64,000 bases of DNA from Ralstonia pickettii DTP0602 (GTDB taxonomy: Bacteria > Pseudomonadota > Gammaproteobacteria > Burkholderiales > Burkholderiaceae), in the NCBI GenBank assembly GCA_000471925.1, contig CP006667.1, positions 2,046,001 to 2,110,000 on the forward strand. Reading direction: 5' to 3'. The notes beneath the pieces were generated by a model. It saw only the letters and a list, made by a program, of their open reading frames with translations. It searched no databases and was not told the DNA's origin. A program made the translations under genes and the position numbers. Shown here piece by piece: positions 44,405-54,435 of the stretch (position 1 is the first letter of the stretch; each line of letters starts with the position of its first letter).

Positions 44405-46156
44405 ATGACCGCCGTTTCCAGCTCGCCGAACTTTGCGCATGGCTATCCCACTCCCGGCCCCCAGATCTCCACCCCGCAGAAGGTGATGGATTACGTGTTC
44501 TTCCTGTCTGAAACCGGGTGGAAACAGGTTCGGGAGGAAGAGCAGTTCGACTACATCGTCATCGGCACCGGCTTTTGTGCGCTTGCGTTCTGCGAGCGCA
44601 TCCTGGCGGCGACGCCGAAGACGCGCATCCTGATGGTGGAGCGCGGCCCGTTCTTCCTCCCCGAGCACTTTCAGAACCTCCCGATTCCCTACCAGCACAC
44701 CCTCGGCGGCTTGACGGAAACCTTCCCCTGGACGCTCTCCAGCCAGACGGCCAACCAGCCCAGCGGGCATATCAACTGGCAGCATGGCATGGTGCCCTTC
44801 TTCGGGGGACGCAGCATCATGTGGAGCGCCTGGTGCCCCCGCCCCACGCGCGATGAGATGGCCTTCTGGCCGGAGCAGACCATCGCCGCCGCCGAAGCCC
44901 GCTTCGCTTCGGCCGAAACCCTGCTCAACGTGGTGCCCGCCGACAAGATCGACGCCGCCTCCGGACCTGAACTGCAGAGCATCATCGCCCGCCAGCGGCC
45001 AACCTACGGCATCATGCAGACCGCCCTGCAGGAGATGCTGAACGAGAAAATCGGCCTGATCGAGTCGGCGACCCGCTGGATGCCAGCGCCCCTCGCGGCG
45101 GGGGCGGGCGATGCGAGTGGGGTGGACTTCGCCAAGTTCTCCACCCCGGCGGTGATCATGGAGTTGGCCTCGAAGCAGGCCGATCTGGCAGCGGCCGGCA
45201 CCGGCAGCCCCCTTCGCATCGTGACGAACTGCATCGTCGAGCGTATCCACCAACAGGACGGTGTGGCCACCGCGCTGGATACTTCACGCGGGATGCTCAA
45301 CGTCGGCCACGCCAAGGTGATCCTGGCCATGGGCACGCTGCCGCCCACCACGCTCCTTCTCAACTCCTTCCCGCAGATGAAGCGGGCCGGGGATCGTTTC
45401 ACCGCGCACTTCATCACCTCGGTGGTCGCCCGCGTGCCGCGAAAGGACTTCGACTTCGGCCATCGCATTGGCGAACTGGAGCTGGCGGCGATCTACCTCG
45501 CCGGCAAGAACAAGGACAACAACATGCAGTACCACGTCCAGCTCTCAGTGCTCTCCGACCGGGAGCCGGAGAAGAATGCCCAGAAAGCAGCCCGCTACAT
45601 GCCGGATGTCGTGGCGACGGCCTCGATTGCACAATTGCGCTCCTCCGAGGACTACCTCGTTTTCGTTTGCGCGGTGCTGGGCGAAATGGACTATCGCAAC
45701 CCGAAGAACTACTTCCACCTCAACGGGCAGGCGGATCCCACCACCAACGTGACACTGCAGGTGCTCGCCAACGAAAACGACCGGATGACCTGGGACACCA
45801 TGGACACAGGCACATTCCAGATGATGGAGCGCGTCTTCGCCCCCAAGGGCAATGTGGAGTACTGGCACGGCGATCCGAATACCGGCACTTGGTCCTCCGA
45901 GCGCCCCTCCATTGAGGAGCGGCGGGTCGGCGGCCTGGTCCACGAGGGCTCCACGCTGTGGATCGGCGCCGGCGACGAGGGTGTGGTGGGCCTGGACTAT
46001 CGCCCCAACGGCGTCGAAAACGTCTTTGTGACCGGCGGCGCCCTGTGGCCCGCCAGTGGTTCCTGGAACCCCACGATGACCATGGTGGCACTGGCCCAGG
46101 ATCTCGCCGACCAGCAGCTCGGACTCTCTTCAGCGCCCTGCGACGCGCCGGCTTGA
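44405..46156 (+). CDS. GMC-like FAD-dependent oxidoreductase
   Basis: The 583-residue protein has the nucleotide-binding motif DYIVIGTGFCALAFCERIL (residues 49-67) and a C-terminal VFVTGGALWPASGSWNPTMT typical of GMC-type enzymes near the FAD. The family's second catalytic His is not obvious in that segment. GMC enzymes oxidise alcohols or sugars. No signal peptide is seen. ATG 44405 follows GGAGG; an ATG at 44372 is a weaker choice. The stop is 3 bases before the PAS-cupin gene, so the two form one unit. Confidence 0.8.
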   Translation: MTAVSSSPNFAHGYPTPGPQISTPQKVMDYVFFLSETGWKQVREEEQFDYIVIGTGFCALAFCERILAATPKTRILMVERGPFFLPEHFQNLPIPYQHTLGGLTETFPWTLSSQTANQPSGHINWQHGMVPFFGGRSIMWSAWCPRPTRDEMAFWPEQTIAAAEARFASAETLLNVVPADKIDAASGPELQSIIARQRPTYGIMQTALQEMLNEKIGLIESATRWMPAPLAAGAGDASGVDFAKFSTPAVIMELASKQADLAAAGTGSPLRIVTNCIVERIHQQDGVATALDTSRGMLNVGHAKVILAMGTLPPTTLLLNSFPQMKRAGDRFTAHFITSVVARVPRKDFDFGHRIGELELAAIYLAGKNKDNNMQYHVQLSVLSDREPEKNAQKAARYMPDVVATASIAQLRSSEDYLVFVCAVLGEMDYRNPKNYFHLNGQADPTTNVTLQVLANENDRMTWDTMDTGTFQMMERVFAPKGNVEYWHGDPNTGTWSSERPSIEERRVGGLVHEGSTLWIGAGDEGVVGLDYRPNGVENVFVTGGALWPASGSWNPTMTMVALAQDLADQQLGLSSAPCDAPA

Positions 46157-46159
46157 GCC

Positions 46160-47065
46160 ATGCCCAGCGCCGATCGAAACAACCAGATGCTCCCGACCGA
46201 TCCGCCGATGGGTGTGGGCGACGTGCTCGACAAAGCCGACGGCGTCTACTTCTGCATCAAGGACCACGACTCTGTCTTCCTTTGGGTGAACCAGAACTTT
46301 GCGGATCTGGTGGGACAGAGCAAGGATGCCTTGATCGGCAGCGCCGATTCCCGCGCAGCCCATGTGGCACACGACAAGGCGGTGATGGCGAGCGGCCAGC
46401 CCCTGCTGAACTTCCACGAAACCATCGATGTGCCGACGGCGGACGGCGGAACGACCGCCCTGGAAATCGTGACGCAAAAGGGCCTGCTGCGAAAGAAGGG
46501 AGGGACAGAGATCATTGGGATCACCGTCTGCTTCTCCAAACGATTCCCCGCCGCCGACGAGGAGGCGGATAATCTGATCCAGAAGCTCGAGCTCACCCCC
46601 ACTGGCGTAGGCGGGCACTTTGCGCCGGGGCCAGGCAGCGGGGAAGGGGTGCGCAGCGCATCCCTGCCCGAGCGCTTCGCAGGCGATCGCCACTTCTACT
46701 CCACTAACTACTACCTGCTGAAAGAGGGAGAACTGCTCCGTCTCCATGCCCTGAACCAGGACGAGCAGTGGTTCTACCACCAGGGGAGTGCGGTGCGGCT
46801 GCACATTTTTTCCCCCGACGGGACCTACTCCACCATCGACATCGGTGCGGATCTGGATCAGGGACAGGTCTTGCAGGCAGTTGCTCCGCATAACCACTGG
46901 TTCGGAGCGGAACTTCTGGGGCCCGGTTACGTGCTGGTGAGCTGCAGTCTGGCGCCCGGCTACGACCCTCGCGACAGCGTCAACCCGACCGCCGATCAGC
47001 TTGCCGACCTGAGACAGGCTTTTCCTGCACAAGCCGATCTGATCCAGAAGCTGGCTCTCGACTGA
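46160..47065 (+). CDS. PAS domain fused to a DUF985 cupin
   Basis: The 301-residue protein has an N-terminal PAS domain (about 15-130: VLDKADGVYFCIKDHDSVFL ... IIGITVCFSKRF) and a C-terminal DUF985 cupin barrel (about 138-290: STNYYLLKEGELLRLHAL, DEQWFYHQGSAVRLHIFSPD, AVAPHNHWFGAELL). A sensory domain joined to this cupin is unusual. It follows the oxidoreductase by 3 bases, so it may sense or modify the same small molecule. DUF985 proteins have no settled function. Confidence 0.8.
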   Translation: MPSADRNNQMLPTDPPMGVGDVLDKADGVYFCIKDHDSVFLWVNQNFADLVGQSKDALIGSADSRAAHVAHDKAVMASGQPLLNFHETIDVPTADGGTTALEIVTQKGLLRKKGGTEIIGITVCFSKRFPAADEEADNLIQKLELTPTGVGGHFAPGPGSGEGVRSASLPERFAGDRHFYSTNYYLLKEGELLRLHALNQDEQWFYHQGSAVRLHIFSPDGTYSTIDIGADLDQGQVLQAVAPHNHWFGAELLGPGYVLVSCSLAPGYDPRDSVNPTADQLADLRQAFPAQADLIQKLALD

Positions 47066-47187
47066 ACCGCCCGATCATGAAATGGCCTACCCCCCTTTTC
47101 TCCAAGGTGGGCCTTCAAGCCTGTGGCCGCGATCCCCGGCCTAGAGCCGCAGTTCACCCAGCGTCCGTCCGCACTGGCCCAGCATTG

Positions 47188-47604
47188 ATCAAGGCGCTGC
47201 ATGGCGCCAAGTGGCACCTGTGGCACGGCTGCCCCTATCCGGCGTTGCGCCGATTGGAAAGCCTCGGCTGGGATCTGGAAGCTGAGGCCAGCCCCGAACA
47301 GGCCAAACTCCTCGGCAAGCTCGAGGAGTTCATTGTCTACCTCGACAACAACCGGCACTTCATCGTGAACTACGGTGACCGCTATCGGCATGGGGAGCCC
47401 ATTGCATCGGGGTTCGTTGAGTCGGCCGTCAACCAGGTGGTCAGCACGCGATTCGTCAAACGGCAGCAGATGGCCTGGCGGCCTCGGCACGCGCACAACC
47501 TGCTGCAAATCCGGACCGCCGTACTCAATAACCAGCTTCGGTCTTACGTTGAACGATGGTATCCCTCCATTTCTCAAGGCGAGGGCCACCGCCTTGCCGC
47601 TTAG
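47188..47604 (+). pseudogene. ISKra4-family transposase, C-terminal fragment
   Basis: ALHGAKWHLWHGCPYPALRR, then a middle with YLDNNRHFIVNYGDRYRHGE and PIASGFVESAVNQVVSTRFV, is the end of an ISKra4-type transposase. The N-terminal two-thirds are missing, so only about 135 residues remain. Confidence 0.75.
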
Positions 47605-47936
47605 TCAGCCCCCGGTTTGGCGCGGTCTCCGAGCAGGGCCAGAGCAGGGCCGCGCCGCGCTCGCTGACGCACGAACAAGGGTCAGGGAGTTGTTTGGCGA
47701 ATTGATCGAGGGGCGCTGAGTTCTCAGCCCCTGTGAGCGATAGCGAACCGAATCCCTTCCAGGGCAGCGCCTCCCTCACACCCAAAATCACTAGACTCGC
47801 ACGATAGGTACAGCCGTTTGCCGCTGCGGTTTGCGTGCGTGGTCCGACAGAGCATTGCAGCATATCGGCGCGCCTACGGAATTGCTCCCGTTCTGCGGAT
47901 CGGGCAATGCCTTCTGGCTAAGTGATAGAGGTCGTG
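47605..47936. other. Intergenic region after the ISKra4 fragment
   Basis: About 330 bases, likely the outer end of the transposon remnant and the control region of the acyltransferase gene. No gene or clear promoter is seen. Confidence 0.3.
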
Positions 47937-49037
47937 ATGAAAAAGCTCGAAGCACTGGAAAGCATCCGAGGATTCTCCGCAGCGTATGTATTCGTGCACC
48001 ACCTGCACCCTTTCCCCGGCACAATCTTCGAGTGGCTATTCCGATTTGGGCAGGAAGCGGTTATCTTGTTCTTCCTTGTGTCCGGGTTCGTCATCTACCA
48101 CTCATGTGCGTCGGCGAAGCGGCCGCAGACAGTCGCATCATTTCTGCGTGCACGGGCGATCCGCATTTATCCCATCTTCCTTGTGGCGCTGCTGCTGGCC
48201 GCGCTGGTCGCCGCCTTAACGGACCGCGCGGACTGCATCCAGCCGACTTCGCTGATGGCGAACCTGCTCATGTTGCAGGATCTGCCTACTATCAAGCACG
48301 GTGCCTGGTTCGCTCCGTTCTGCTCAAACATCGCGCTGTGGTCGCTGTCGTATGAGTGGTGGTTCTATCTCGGATTTGCGTGGCTGTTTCTGCGGCCTTT
48401 GCGCCTGTCCGTGACGGTGCAACGCTGGATCGTGGCAAGTATCAGCCTGTTTGGCACTGCGAGCTATCTCGTGTATCCGAGCCAGCCTGCACTGTTTGCA
48501 AGCTACTTTGCAATCTGGTGGGCTGGACTGGAACTGGCGCGGCAGTATCGGGAGGAATCCGCGCTCACCTTTCGCGCGCAGCGGTTCCCTCTGCTGCTCG
48601 TCGCGGCAAGCGCAGTGATATGGCTGATCCCTGCGATTCACGCCCTGGTCATGCATGCCTATATATCGCCCGGGCTGGAACCGTTCGGCCAGATTCGCCA
48701 CTTCGGTGCCGCACTGTTGTTCCTGGTGGCCGGCATTGCCCTGTCACGCGTGGCGTCGCTCCCGCGGCGACCGCTCCTGTTGTGCAGCAAGCTGGCACCG
48801 ATCTCCTACGGCCTGTATGCCACGCACTATCCCATCTTGAATTTCGTAAGCTCGCTGGATCTGGGCAAGCTGCAGACGTTCGCCGTGGCAACGCCTATCG
48901 CGTTGCTTGTCGCCTATCTGGTCGAGATTGTCATGCAGCCCAGAATCTCCGCACTATTTTCCGGACGCTCCCGCAGGCAGCCCACGCCCCGAGCGACGCT
49001 TGAAAGCGATTCAGGACGATCAAAGGAAAAGATTTAG
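47937..49037 (+). CDS. Acyltransferase-3 family membrane protein
   Basis: The 366-residue inner-membrane protein has about 10 hydrophobic segments and the family motifs LESIRGFSAAYVFVHHLHPF (catalytic His pair region), FFLVSGFVIYHS and RARAIRIYPIFLVALLL. These enzymes O-acetylate surface sugars such as LPS or capsule. AGAGG lies before ATG 47937. It is a single gene; its substrate is unknown. It lies between transposon remnants and may be a cargo gene. Confidence 0.85.
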   Translation: MKKLEALESIRGFSAAYVFVHHLHPFPGTIFEWLFRFGQEAVILFFLVSGFVIYHSCASAKRPQTVASFLRARAIRIYPIFLVALLLAALVAALTDRADCIQPTSLMANLLMLQDLPTIKHGAWFAPFCSNIALWSLSYEWWFYLGFAWLFLRPLRLSVTVQRWIVASISLFGTASYLVYPSQPALFASYFAIWWAGLELARQYREESALTFRAQRFPLLLVAASAVIWLIPAIHALVMHAYISPGLEPFGQIRHFGAALLFLVAGIALSRVASLPRRPLLLCSKLAPISYGLYATHYPILNFVSSLDLGKLQTFAVATPIALLVAYLVEIVMQPRISALFSGRSRRQPTPRATLESDSGRSKEKI

Positions 49038-49207
49038 CGGGATTATGCCAATCTAGAATCAGTTGAGCCACCGTAGGAATTTAGGCGAGGTGCTGGTTTG
49101 CGTCATGTCGCTTACAGCGCCCTATGTACCCGCATAGACTTCTCAGTTGCCCATGATGCTGTGGGGAGAGCTTCCAGCTCGTTTGCCGCCGGGCCTTCGG
49201 TCGGCCG

Positions 49208-50429
49208 TTGGACCGGTTTGCTGCCGTTCCGCGCAATCTCCTTCGGTACCTGTGCGAAGCTTTCTCCGCGCCGCTGCTGTCGATTGCCAACCTGAAGACG
49301 CTGTACCAACGACGCCCGACGTTGTACGAGCATCAGCAATGGGTCAAGGAGCACCTTGGCATCAAGGCGCTCGATGTCACCAGCCAGGCCGCTTTGCTGG
49401 AGATGCTCCGCGTGCAAGCTGCCGCAGCGGCACACGTGGATGAACTTGTAACCACCGCCCAGCGATGGCTCTACGATCGCTGCCGCCTCATTCCCGGCCA
49501 GCGCCAGATCACCGACTTGGCACGGCATGCATTTTCCGCCTACGAGGCGCAAATGCTGGCAGCGGTCAACCGCGCAGTGCCGGCAGCCACGCTGCAGCAC
49601 TGCATGGAATCCGTCCGCAGTCCACGGGCTGACGGCTCTGCAACACACCTCGAGTGGATCAAGGCGCCCTCCAGGCGGAACGGCCCCAAGAACCTCGCTG
49701 AAACGCTGGACAAGGTCCGCTACCTGAAGTCCCTCGCTGTGCACGAGTGGAACCTGGATGACATCGCGTTGCCCAAACTGCGTGCCTATGCGCAGAAGGT
49801 ACAAGCAAGGCGCCCGGCCAAGACCAAAGCACTGAAGGAGAGCACCCAGGCGCTTGAACTGGTGTGCTTTCTACGGATGAGTTTGCTGGAACTCACCGAT
49901 ATCGCGATGCACCAGATCAGCCGACGCAGCCAGGATCTGTTCCGACGCGCGGCCAGCACGGCGCAGTCGACGCACACCCGTTCTGCCGTGGAAGACAGGC
50001 AGCAGGCGCTCAAGGCCAAGGCCGTTCTGCAAGACAAGAGCAAGTCCACCAAGCAGCGAGTGGATGAAGCCCTGAAGCACCTGGCCATCGTCACCGACGC
50101 GGCGCAATCGAGCTTTGCGTCACACGTGCGCCGCGGCGCAGACCGGTGACCATCAGCGGGTTCACGCTCTGCTGTCGGGCCTGGAAGACCTGGAATTCGG
50201 CGGCAGGGAGGACGATCCCGGCTTTGCGAACCTCAAGGCGTGGCGCGACATGCAGACGAGGAAGCTCAATGCTCTGCCAGAAGACTTTGTGGAGACCGGC
50301 GTTGGCACGGCGTGGCATGACCTCGTCCATGACCCTGACCCAAAGCGCGGCTATCAGGCCTTCGCTGCCTGCACGATGATGTCGCTACGAAAGAGCCTGC
50401 GTCGGGGCAGCGTATGGATTGACTGTTAG
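49208..50429 (+). pseudogene. tnpA: Tn3-family transposase, N-terminal part, frameshifted
   Basis: Two frames together read as the N-terminal third of a Tn3 TnpA: LYQRRPTLYEHQQWVKEHLG and ALELVCFLRMSLLELTDIAM in the first, then after a shift near 50150, VHALLSGLEDLEFGGREDDP, PGFANLKAWRDMQTRKLNAL and LRKSLRRGSVWID. It is cut at 50429 by the IS21 remnant. The very N-terminus is also missing. It may be the other part of the C-terminal fragment at 17 kb or a separate copy. Confidence 0.75.
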
Positions 50430-50465
50430 CGGCGGTGTAAAACCGCTCATAAACGGCGGCGCAAG

Positions 50466-50508
50466 GTTGAGCGTAACGCTCAACAATAAAGGGGCCGCAG
50501 GCCCCTTT
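50466..50508. terminator. Two perfect hairpins at the IS21-remnant end
   Basis: GTTGAGCGTAACGCTCAAC (50466-50484) is a 9-bp inverted repeat around one base. AAAGGGGCC-gca-GGCCCCTTT (50488-50508) is a 9-bp stem with A/T-rich flanks and can act as a bidirectional terminator. They separate the IS21 genes from the Tn3 fragment. Confidence 0.6.
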
Positions 50509-50541
50509 GGTTTCGAATCGACGTGATGCGCGCGGCGGACG

Positions 50542-50763
50542 TCAGAACGGGTCGTGCGGATCGTCGTCCGGCGGATGGTGATGGGTCTGACGGTCTTGCC
50601 GGGTCAGGTCCTGGATCTGGCACGCGTAGTACGAACTGACGACTTCGCGCAGATCGTCGAGCAGTTCGAACACGGCGAGTGCCTGCTCGGGGGTCCAGTC
50701 GTCAGGCACGATGAACGGCAAGCCGCGCCGGCGGCCCGAGGGGGGCAACGGGGTGTGGCTCAT
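50542..50763 (-). CDS. Small accessory protein of an IS21-family element
   Basis: The 73-residue protein (LPFIVPDDWTPEQALAVFEL, LDDLREVVSSYYACQIQDLT) starts inside the stop of istB (ATGA overlap), so the two are translationally coupled. Similar small genes follow istB in some IS21 relatives of Burkholderiales. The role is unknown. Confidence 0.6.
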   Translation of the reverse strand: MSHTPLPPSGRRRGLPFIVPDDWTPEQALAVFELLDDLREVVSSYYACQIQDLTRQDRQTHHHPPDDDPHDPF

Positions 50764-51545
50764 TCAGAGGCTCCTTTTTCCGTGATGACCTTCTTCGCTG
50801 CCCGCTGTCGGGAGCGGGACTCGGTGCGCTCGCGCGCTTCCTTCAGGCGATAGGACTCGCCCTCGATCGCGATGACCTCGGCGCGATGCACCAGCCGGTC
50901 GACCAGCGAGACGACACAGGCGGCGTTCGGGAACACCTCCGACCATTGCCCAAACGGCTTGTTGGTCGTGACGATCGTACTGCGGGTCTCATAGCGGCGG
51001 CTGATCAGCTCGAACAGCAGGTCGGCATGACGGTTCGAGTACGAGAGGTAGCCGACTTCGTCGATCACCAGCACGTCTGGCGCGGCGTAGCGGTGCAGGC
51101 GCTTGCGCAAGGCGGAGTCGCTGTCGAGCGCCGCCAGCTCGCCGAGTATTTGCCCCGCGGAGGTGAACAGTACCGTGTGGCCATGGATGAGCGCCTGGTG
51201 TGCCACGTTCTGTGCGAGCGTCGACTTGCCCACGCCGTTCGGGCCAATGAACACCACGTTGGTCGCCTCCTTGAGGAAGGCGAGCGACATCAACTCCTCG
51301 ATGGCCGCGCGATCGATGCGTTCGGGCCATTTCCAGTCGAAGTCGCTCAGGGCCTTGAACCTGCCCAGCCGCGCGGCACGCACGCGCCGCTGCAGCGAGC
51401 GGTGGGCGCGCTCGTGTTCTTCCCACTGGATGAGCGGGGCGACCCAGTCGGCATCGCCCACCTCGGACCAGTGCTCCACCAGCCCGTTCAGGCGCAAGGC
51501 TTGCGCGCGTGCGCGCAGGGAGTCAGCGAGGGTCATGATCATCAT
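50760..51545 (-). CDS. istB: IS21-family ATP-binding protein IstB
   Basis: The 261-residue AAA+ protein has Walker A GPNGVGKST, Walker B LVIDEVGYL, and the family N-terminus (LRLNGLVEHW). IstB helps the IstA transposase select and bind target DNA. The istA gene that should lie upstream is missing; the sequence just beyond 51545 already belongs to a recombinase fragment. The element is therefore an immobile IS21 half. Several ATGs cluster at the start; 51545 is the outermost. Confidence 0.85.
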   Translation of the reverse strand: MMIMTLADSLRARAQALRLNGLVEHWSEVGDADWVAPLIQWEEHERAHRSLQRRVRAARLGRFKALSDFDWKWPERIDRAAIEELMSLAFLKEATNVVFIGPNGVGKSTLAQNVAHQALIHGHTVLFTSAGQILGELAALDSDSALRKRLHRYAAPDVLVIDEVGYLSYSNRHADLLFELISRRYETRSTIVTTNKPFGQWSEVFPNAACVVSLVDRLVHRAEVIAIEGESYRLKEARERTESRSRQRAAKKVITEKGASE

Positions 51546-51559
51546 TTTCCTCTGGTCAG

Positions 51560-52364
51560 TTGATCGTAGGTATCGAGCCGGTGCGGCTGCACCATCGAAC
51601 CAATCTGCTACCGCTTACCGCAGATCATCTGCGCCAGTTCTTCACCGAGATGCTCCAGCGATGGAGTGTCGCCAGCGCCGGAACGTTGGCCGGCGCGCTG
51701 CGTAGCTACCTCCGGTATCGCGCCACACACGGCGACGCTGTGAATCACTTGATCTCGGCGATCGCTCGCCCGCCGAACTGGCGACTGGCACCGTTACCGC
51801 AAACGCTCACGGCGGCCGAGACGACCAGACTGCTCGGCGCATTCGGCCCCGGCGTTGCTTCGGCACGGCGCGGCTACGCGATGGTCCGGTGTCTCGTGGA
51901 CCTAGGTCTGAGATCCAGCGAAGTCGTTGGCCTGAGCCTCGATGACATCGACTGGAAGAGCGGCACCGTGAGGCTGTGCCGGAACAAGTCGCGGCGAGTC
52001 GGACAGATTGCCGCTACCGCACAGCACGGGAAGTGCGATTGCCTCCTACCTCCAACATGAGCGGCCTTCATGCGCAGGTCGTCATCTTTTCGTGCGCTGT
52101 CGCGCCCCGGTGGAGCAACCGATCGGGGCAGCAACGGTGCGACGTGTCGTTCTCGAGGCTTTTCAACGCTGCGGGCTACCCCCAGTGCGGGCGCACGCGT
52201 TGCGCAACACGCACGCGGAACGCCTGCTCGATCATGGCGGAACGCTCAAGGACGTGGCCGACATCCTGCGTCATCGTGAGCTCAACACCACGATGATCTA
52301 CGCGAAGGTGAACAATTCCAGCCTTGCCGAAGTTGCCATGCCGTGGCCGGGGAGCGCGTCATGA
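51560..52364 (+). pseudogene. Tyrosine recombinase (RitA-like), truncated and frameshifted
   Basis: The first frame has VDLGLRSSEVVGLSLDDIDW (catalytic Arg) and KSRRVGQ; after a shift near 52005 the second frame has ALRNTHAERLLDHGG (HxxR) and ILRHRELNTTMIYAKVN (His and Tyr). The N-terminal domain is cut by the IS21 remnant. Its stop overlaps the next recombinase start (ATGA), as in RIT trios. It matches RitA of the nearby RIT element in order and motifs, so I read it as an older, dead RIT copy. Confidence 0.75.
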
Positions 52365-53161
52365 GCATTGACAACACCACCATGCTCGCTGCAGTGCAGC
52401 GGTATCTGGATGAGCGCCGCGGACTCGGTTTCAAGATGCGTTGCGGCAGCGAACTGCTACGATTCGCGCGTTACGCGGATGCCCGTGGCCATCGGGGCCC
52501 GTTGACACTCGACCTCCAGCTCGACTGGGCACAAGACGGGGTGCTGGGCTGCGGCCCAGCGACGTGGCACCGGCGGTTGAAGGTCCTGCGGCCGTTTTCG
52601 AAGCACTACCGGCAGTTCGAGCCGGAGTCGGTCGTTCCCGATGCTTTCACGTTTGGACGGGGCCATCAACGGCTGGCGCCACACATCTATTTCGAGTACG
52701 AGATCGTCGCCTTGCTGCAGGCAGCAGGCCAGCTGACACCAATCGGCGGCCTGCGGCCCGTCACGTATCAGACGTTGTTCGGGTTGCTTGCGTCGACCGG
52801 GATTAGGGTATCGGAGGCACGCAACCTGCGAGCTGACGACGTCGACTTGCGCAACGGCTGGATTTCTATTCGGCAGACGAAGTATCGGAAGTCGCGCCGC
52901 TTACCCTTGCATCCCAGCGTGGTGCAAGCCTTGCGGGAGTACGAGATCATTCGCGATTGCATCGTGCCACGTACTGCCGGCATGGCCTTTTTTCTGAGTC
53001 AGTCAGGAACTCCGCTGACTCAATCGATCGTCAACCACACCTTCGGACTGTTGCGCCGCAAGTTGGCCTGGGTGCCCCGCGGTGGGCATCCGATGCCTCG
53101 CATCCATGACATGAGGCATAATTCCGCGCCGCGAATTATTCCGAGTACTTCTTACAGATAG
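52361..53161 (+). pseudogene. Tyrosine recombinase (RitB-like), truncated by the RIT element
   Basis: About 250 residues are a normal recombinase: FGLLASTGIRVSEARNLRAD (Arg), TKYRKSRRLPLHPS (Lys), MPRIHDMRHN (HxxR). The frame runs into the left terminal repeat of the RIT element at 53117, immediately after this motif, and ends 15 codons later. The C-terminal His and Tyr are lost. No continuation is visible beyond the right end of the RIT element. Confidence 0.8.
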
Positions 53162-53214
53162 CCGAGCCGTATGGCAAATCCCGTGGTTGGGAGTGCATGC
53201 GACTCGGCATAATC
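53117..53214 (+). repeat. Left terminal inverted repeat of the RIT element
   Basis: This 98-bp segment matches the reverse complement of 57590-57687. The central stretch from CGCGAATTATTCCG to AAATCCCGTGGTT is identical; differences cluster in one outer base and in a short inner segment. It ends with GACTCGGCATAATC. Confidence 0.85.
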
Positions 53215-53298
53215 AGAGGCTCTTCAGAAACGCCAAGACACGATCCTCGGGCTGGTACCGCACCGGGCGCACACCGGCGCTCACGGTCTTCGCCAGAG
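53213..53298 (-). pseudogene. 3' end of ritC, separated by the IS630 insertion
   Basis: The minus strand reads LAKTVSAGVRPVRYQPEDRV then LAFLKSL and stop at 53213-53215, inside the terminal repeat. Joined at CTAG to the main part of ritC (ending KE-LV at 54460), it restores the frame as KELALAKTVSAG. Confidence 0.75.
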
Positions 53299-54435
53299 CT
53301 AGTGCAATGTTCCATTCTGTTTGGAACTTAAGCGGCGGTTGGCGCGAATGACCTTCTGTAGGATGTCGCGAGCGCTCTTGGTCCAGATGAACGGCTTGGG
53401 GTTGGTGTTGTGGTGAGCGATGTACTCGTTGATGGCGTCGACCAGTTCCGGCACGCTGGTGAATACGCCGCGGCGAAGTCGCTCGGTCGTGATGTCGCGA
53501 AAGAACCGCTCGACCATGTTCAGCCATGACGCCGAGGTGGGCGTGAAGTGCATGTTGATGCGCGGATGCTTGGCCAGCCAGTCTTGCACCGCAGGATGCT
53601 TGTGGGTGGCGTAGTTGTCGGCGATCAGATGCAGCGTTTTGTCCTTGGGCGTCTCGCGGTCGATCTTGCGCAGGAACTTCAGCCACTCGGTATGGCGGTG
53701 GCGCTGCTGGCACTGGGCGATGACCTGGCCATCGAGCACGTTGAGCGCGGCAAACAGCGTGGTCGTGCCGTTGCGCTTGTAGTCGTGCGTCATGGTGGCC
53801 GCACGTCCCTTCTTCAACGGCAAGCCGGGCTGCGTGCGATCCAGCGCCTGCACCTGGCTCTTCTCATCGCAGCACAGCACCAGCGCGTGCTCGGGTGGCG
53901 ACATGTAGAGGCCAACGATGTCTTCAAGCTTCTCGACGAACCGCGGATCGCGCGAGACCTTGAAGCCGCGCACGATGTGCGGCTTCAACCCGTGGGCGTG
54001 CCAATGGCGCATGACGGTGCTGGCGCTCACGCCCAACTCGGCGGCCATCTTGCGCGTGCTCCAGTGCGTGGCCGCCACGGGCTTCGTTTGAGTGGTCAGC
54101 TCCACCAGCCGCGCCGTGTCCACCTTCACCGGCGGCGCACCGCGCGGCAAGTCGCGTTCGATACCGGCCAGCCCCGATTGGGCATACCGCTCACGCCAAC
54201 GCGAGACCTGCACGCGTCCGACTCCCAACTGCTCGGCGATGTCCTTGTTCTGCAATCCGTTGGCGGCCAGCAGCACAATGCGCGCGCGCTGCGCCAGCCT
54301 CACGCTCGTGAGCTTCGACCGAACCAGCCTCGTCAACTTGGTTCGCTCCTCGTCGGTCAACATGATCTCGGGGGCAACTCGCACTCGCTCTCTCCACGCT
54401 GTATCGCAGTAGGGCATTGGAGACGCCGAATTCAT
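53299..54435 (-). CDS. IS630-family transposase
   Basis: The 378-residue protein has N-terminal HTH domains (LAQRARIVLLAANGLQNKDI, GVGRVQVSRWRERY) and a C-terminal DDE domain: the first Asp in LVLCCDEKSQVQALDRTQPG, the second in LIADNYATHKHP, and Glu in SWLNMVERFFRDIT. Length and motifs are complete, so it may be active. A start at the Met seven residues in (MPYCDTAW) is also possible. The stop lies in the left inverted end. Confidence 0.9.
   Translation of the reverse strand: MNSASPMPYCDTAWRERVRVAPEIMLTDEERTKLTRLVRSKLTSVRLAQRARIVLLAANGLQNKDIAEQLGVGRVQVSRWRERYAQSGLAGIERDLPRGAPPVKVDTARLVELTTQTKPVAATHWSTRKMAAELGVSASTVMRHWHAHGLKPHIVRGFKVSRDPRFVEKLEDIVGLYMSPPEHALVLCCDEKSQVQALDRTQPGLPLKKGRAATMTHDYKRNGTTTLFAALNVLDGQVIAQCQQRHRHTEWLKFLRKIDRETPKDKTLHLIADNYATHKHPAVQDWLAKHPRINMHFTPTSASWLNMVERFFRDITTERLRRGVFTSVPELVDAINEYIAHHNTNPKPFIWTKSARDILQKVIRANRRLSSKQNGTLH

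Noticed and set aside
46996..47589. A 197-codon minus-strand frame opposite the ISKra4 fragment
   Set aside because: The plus strand gives transposase homology over the same region.
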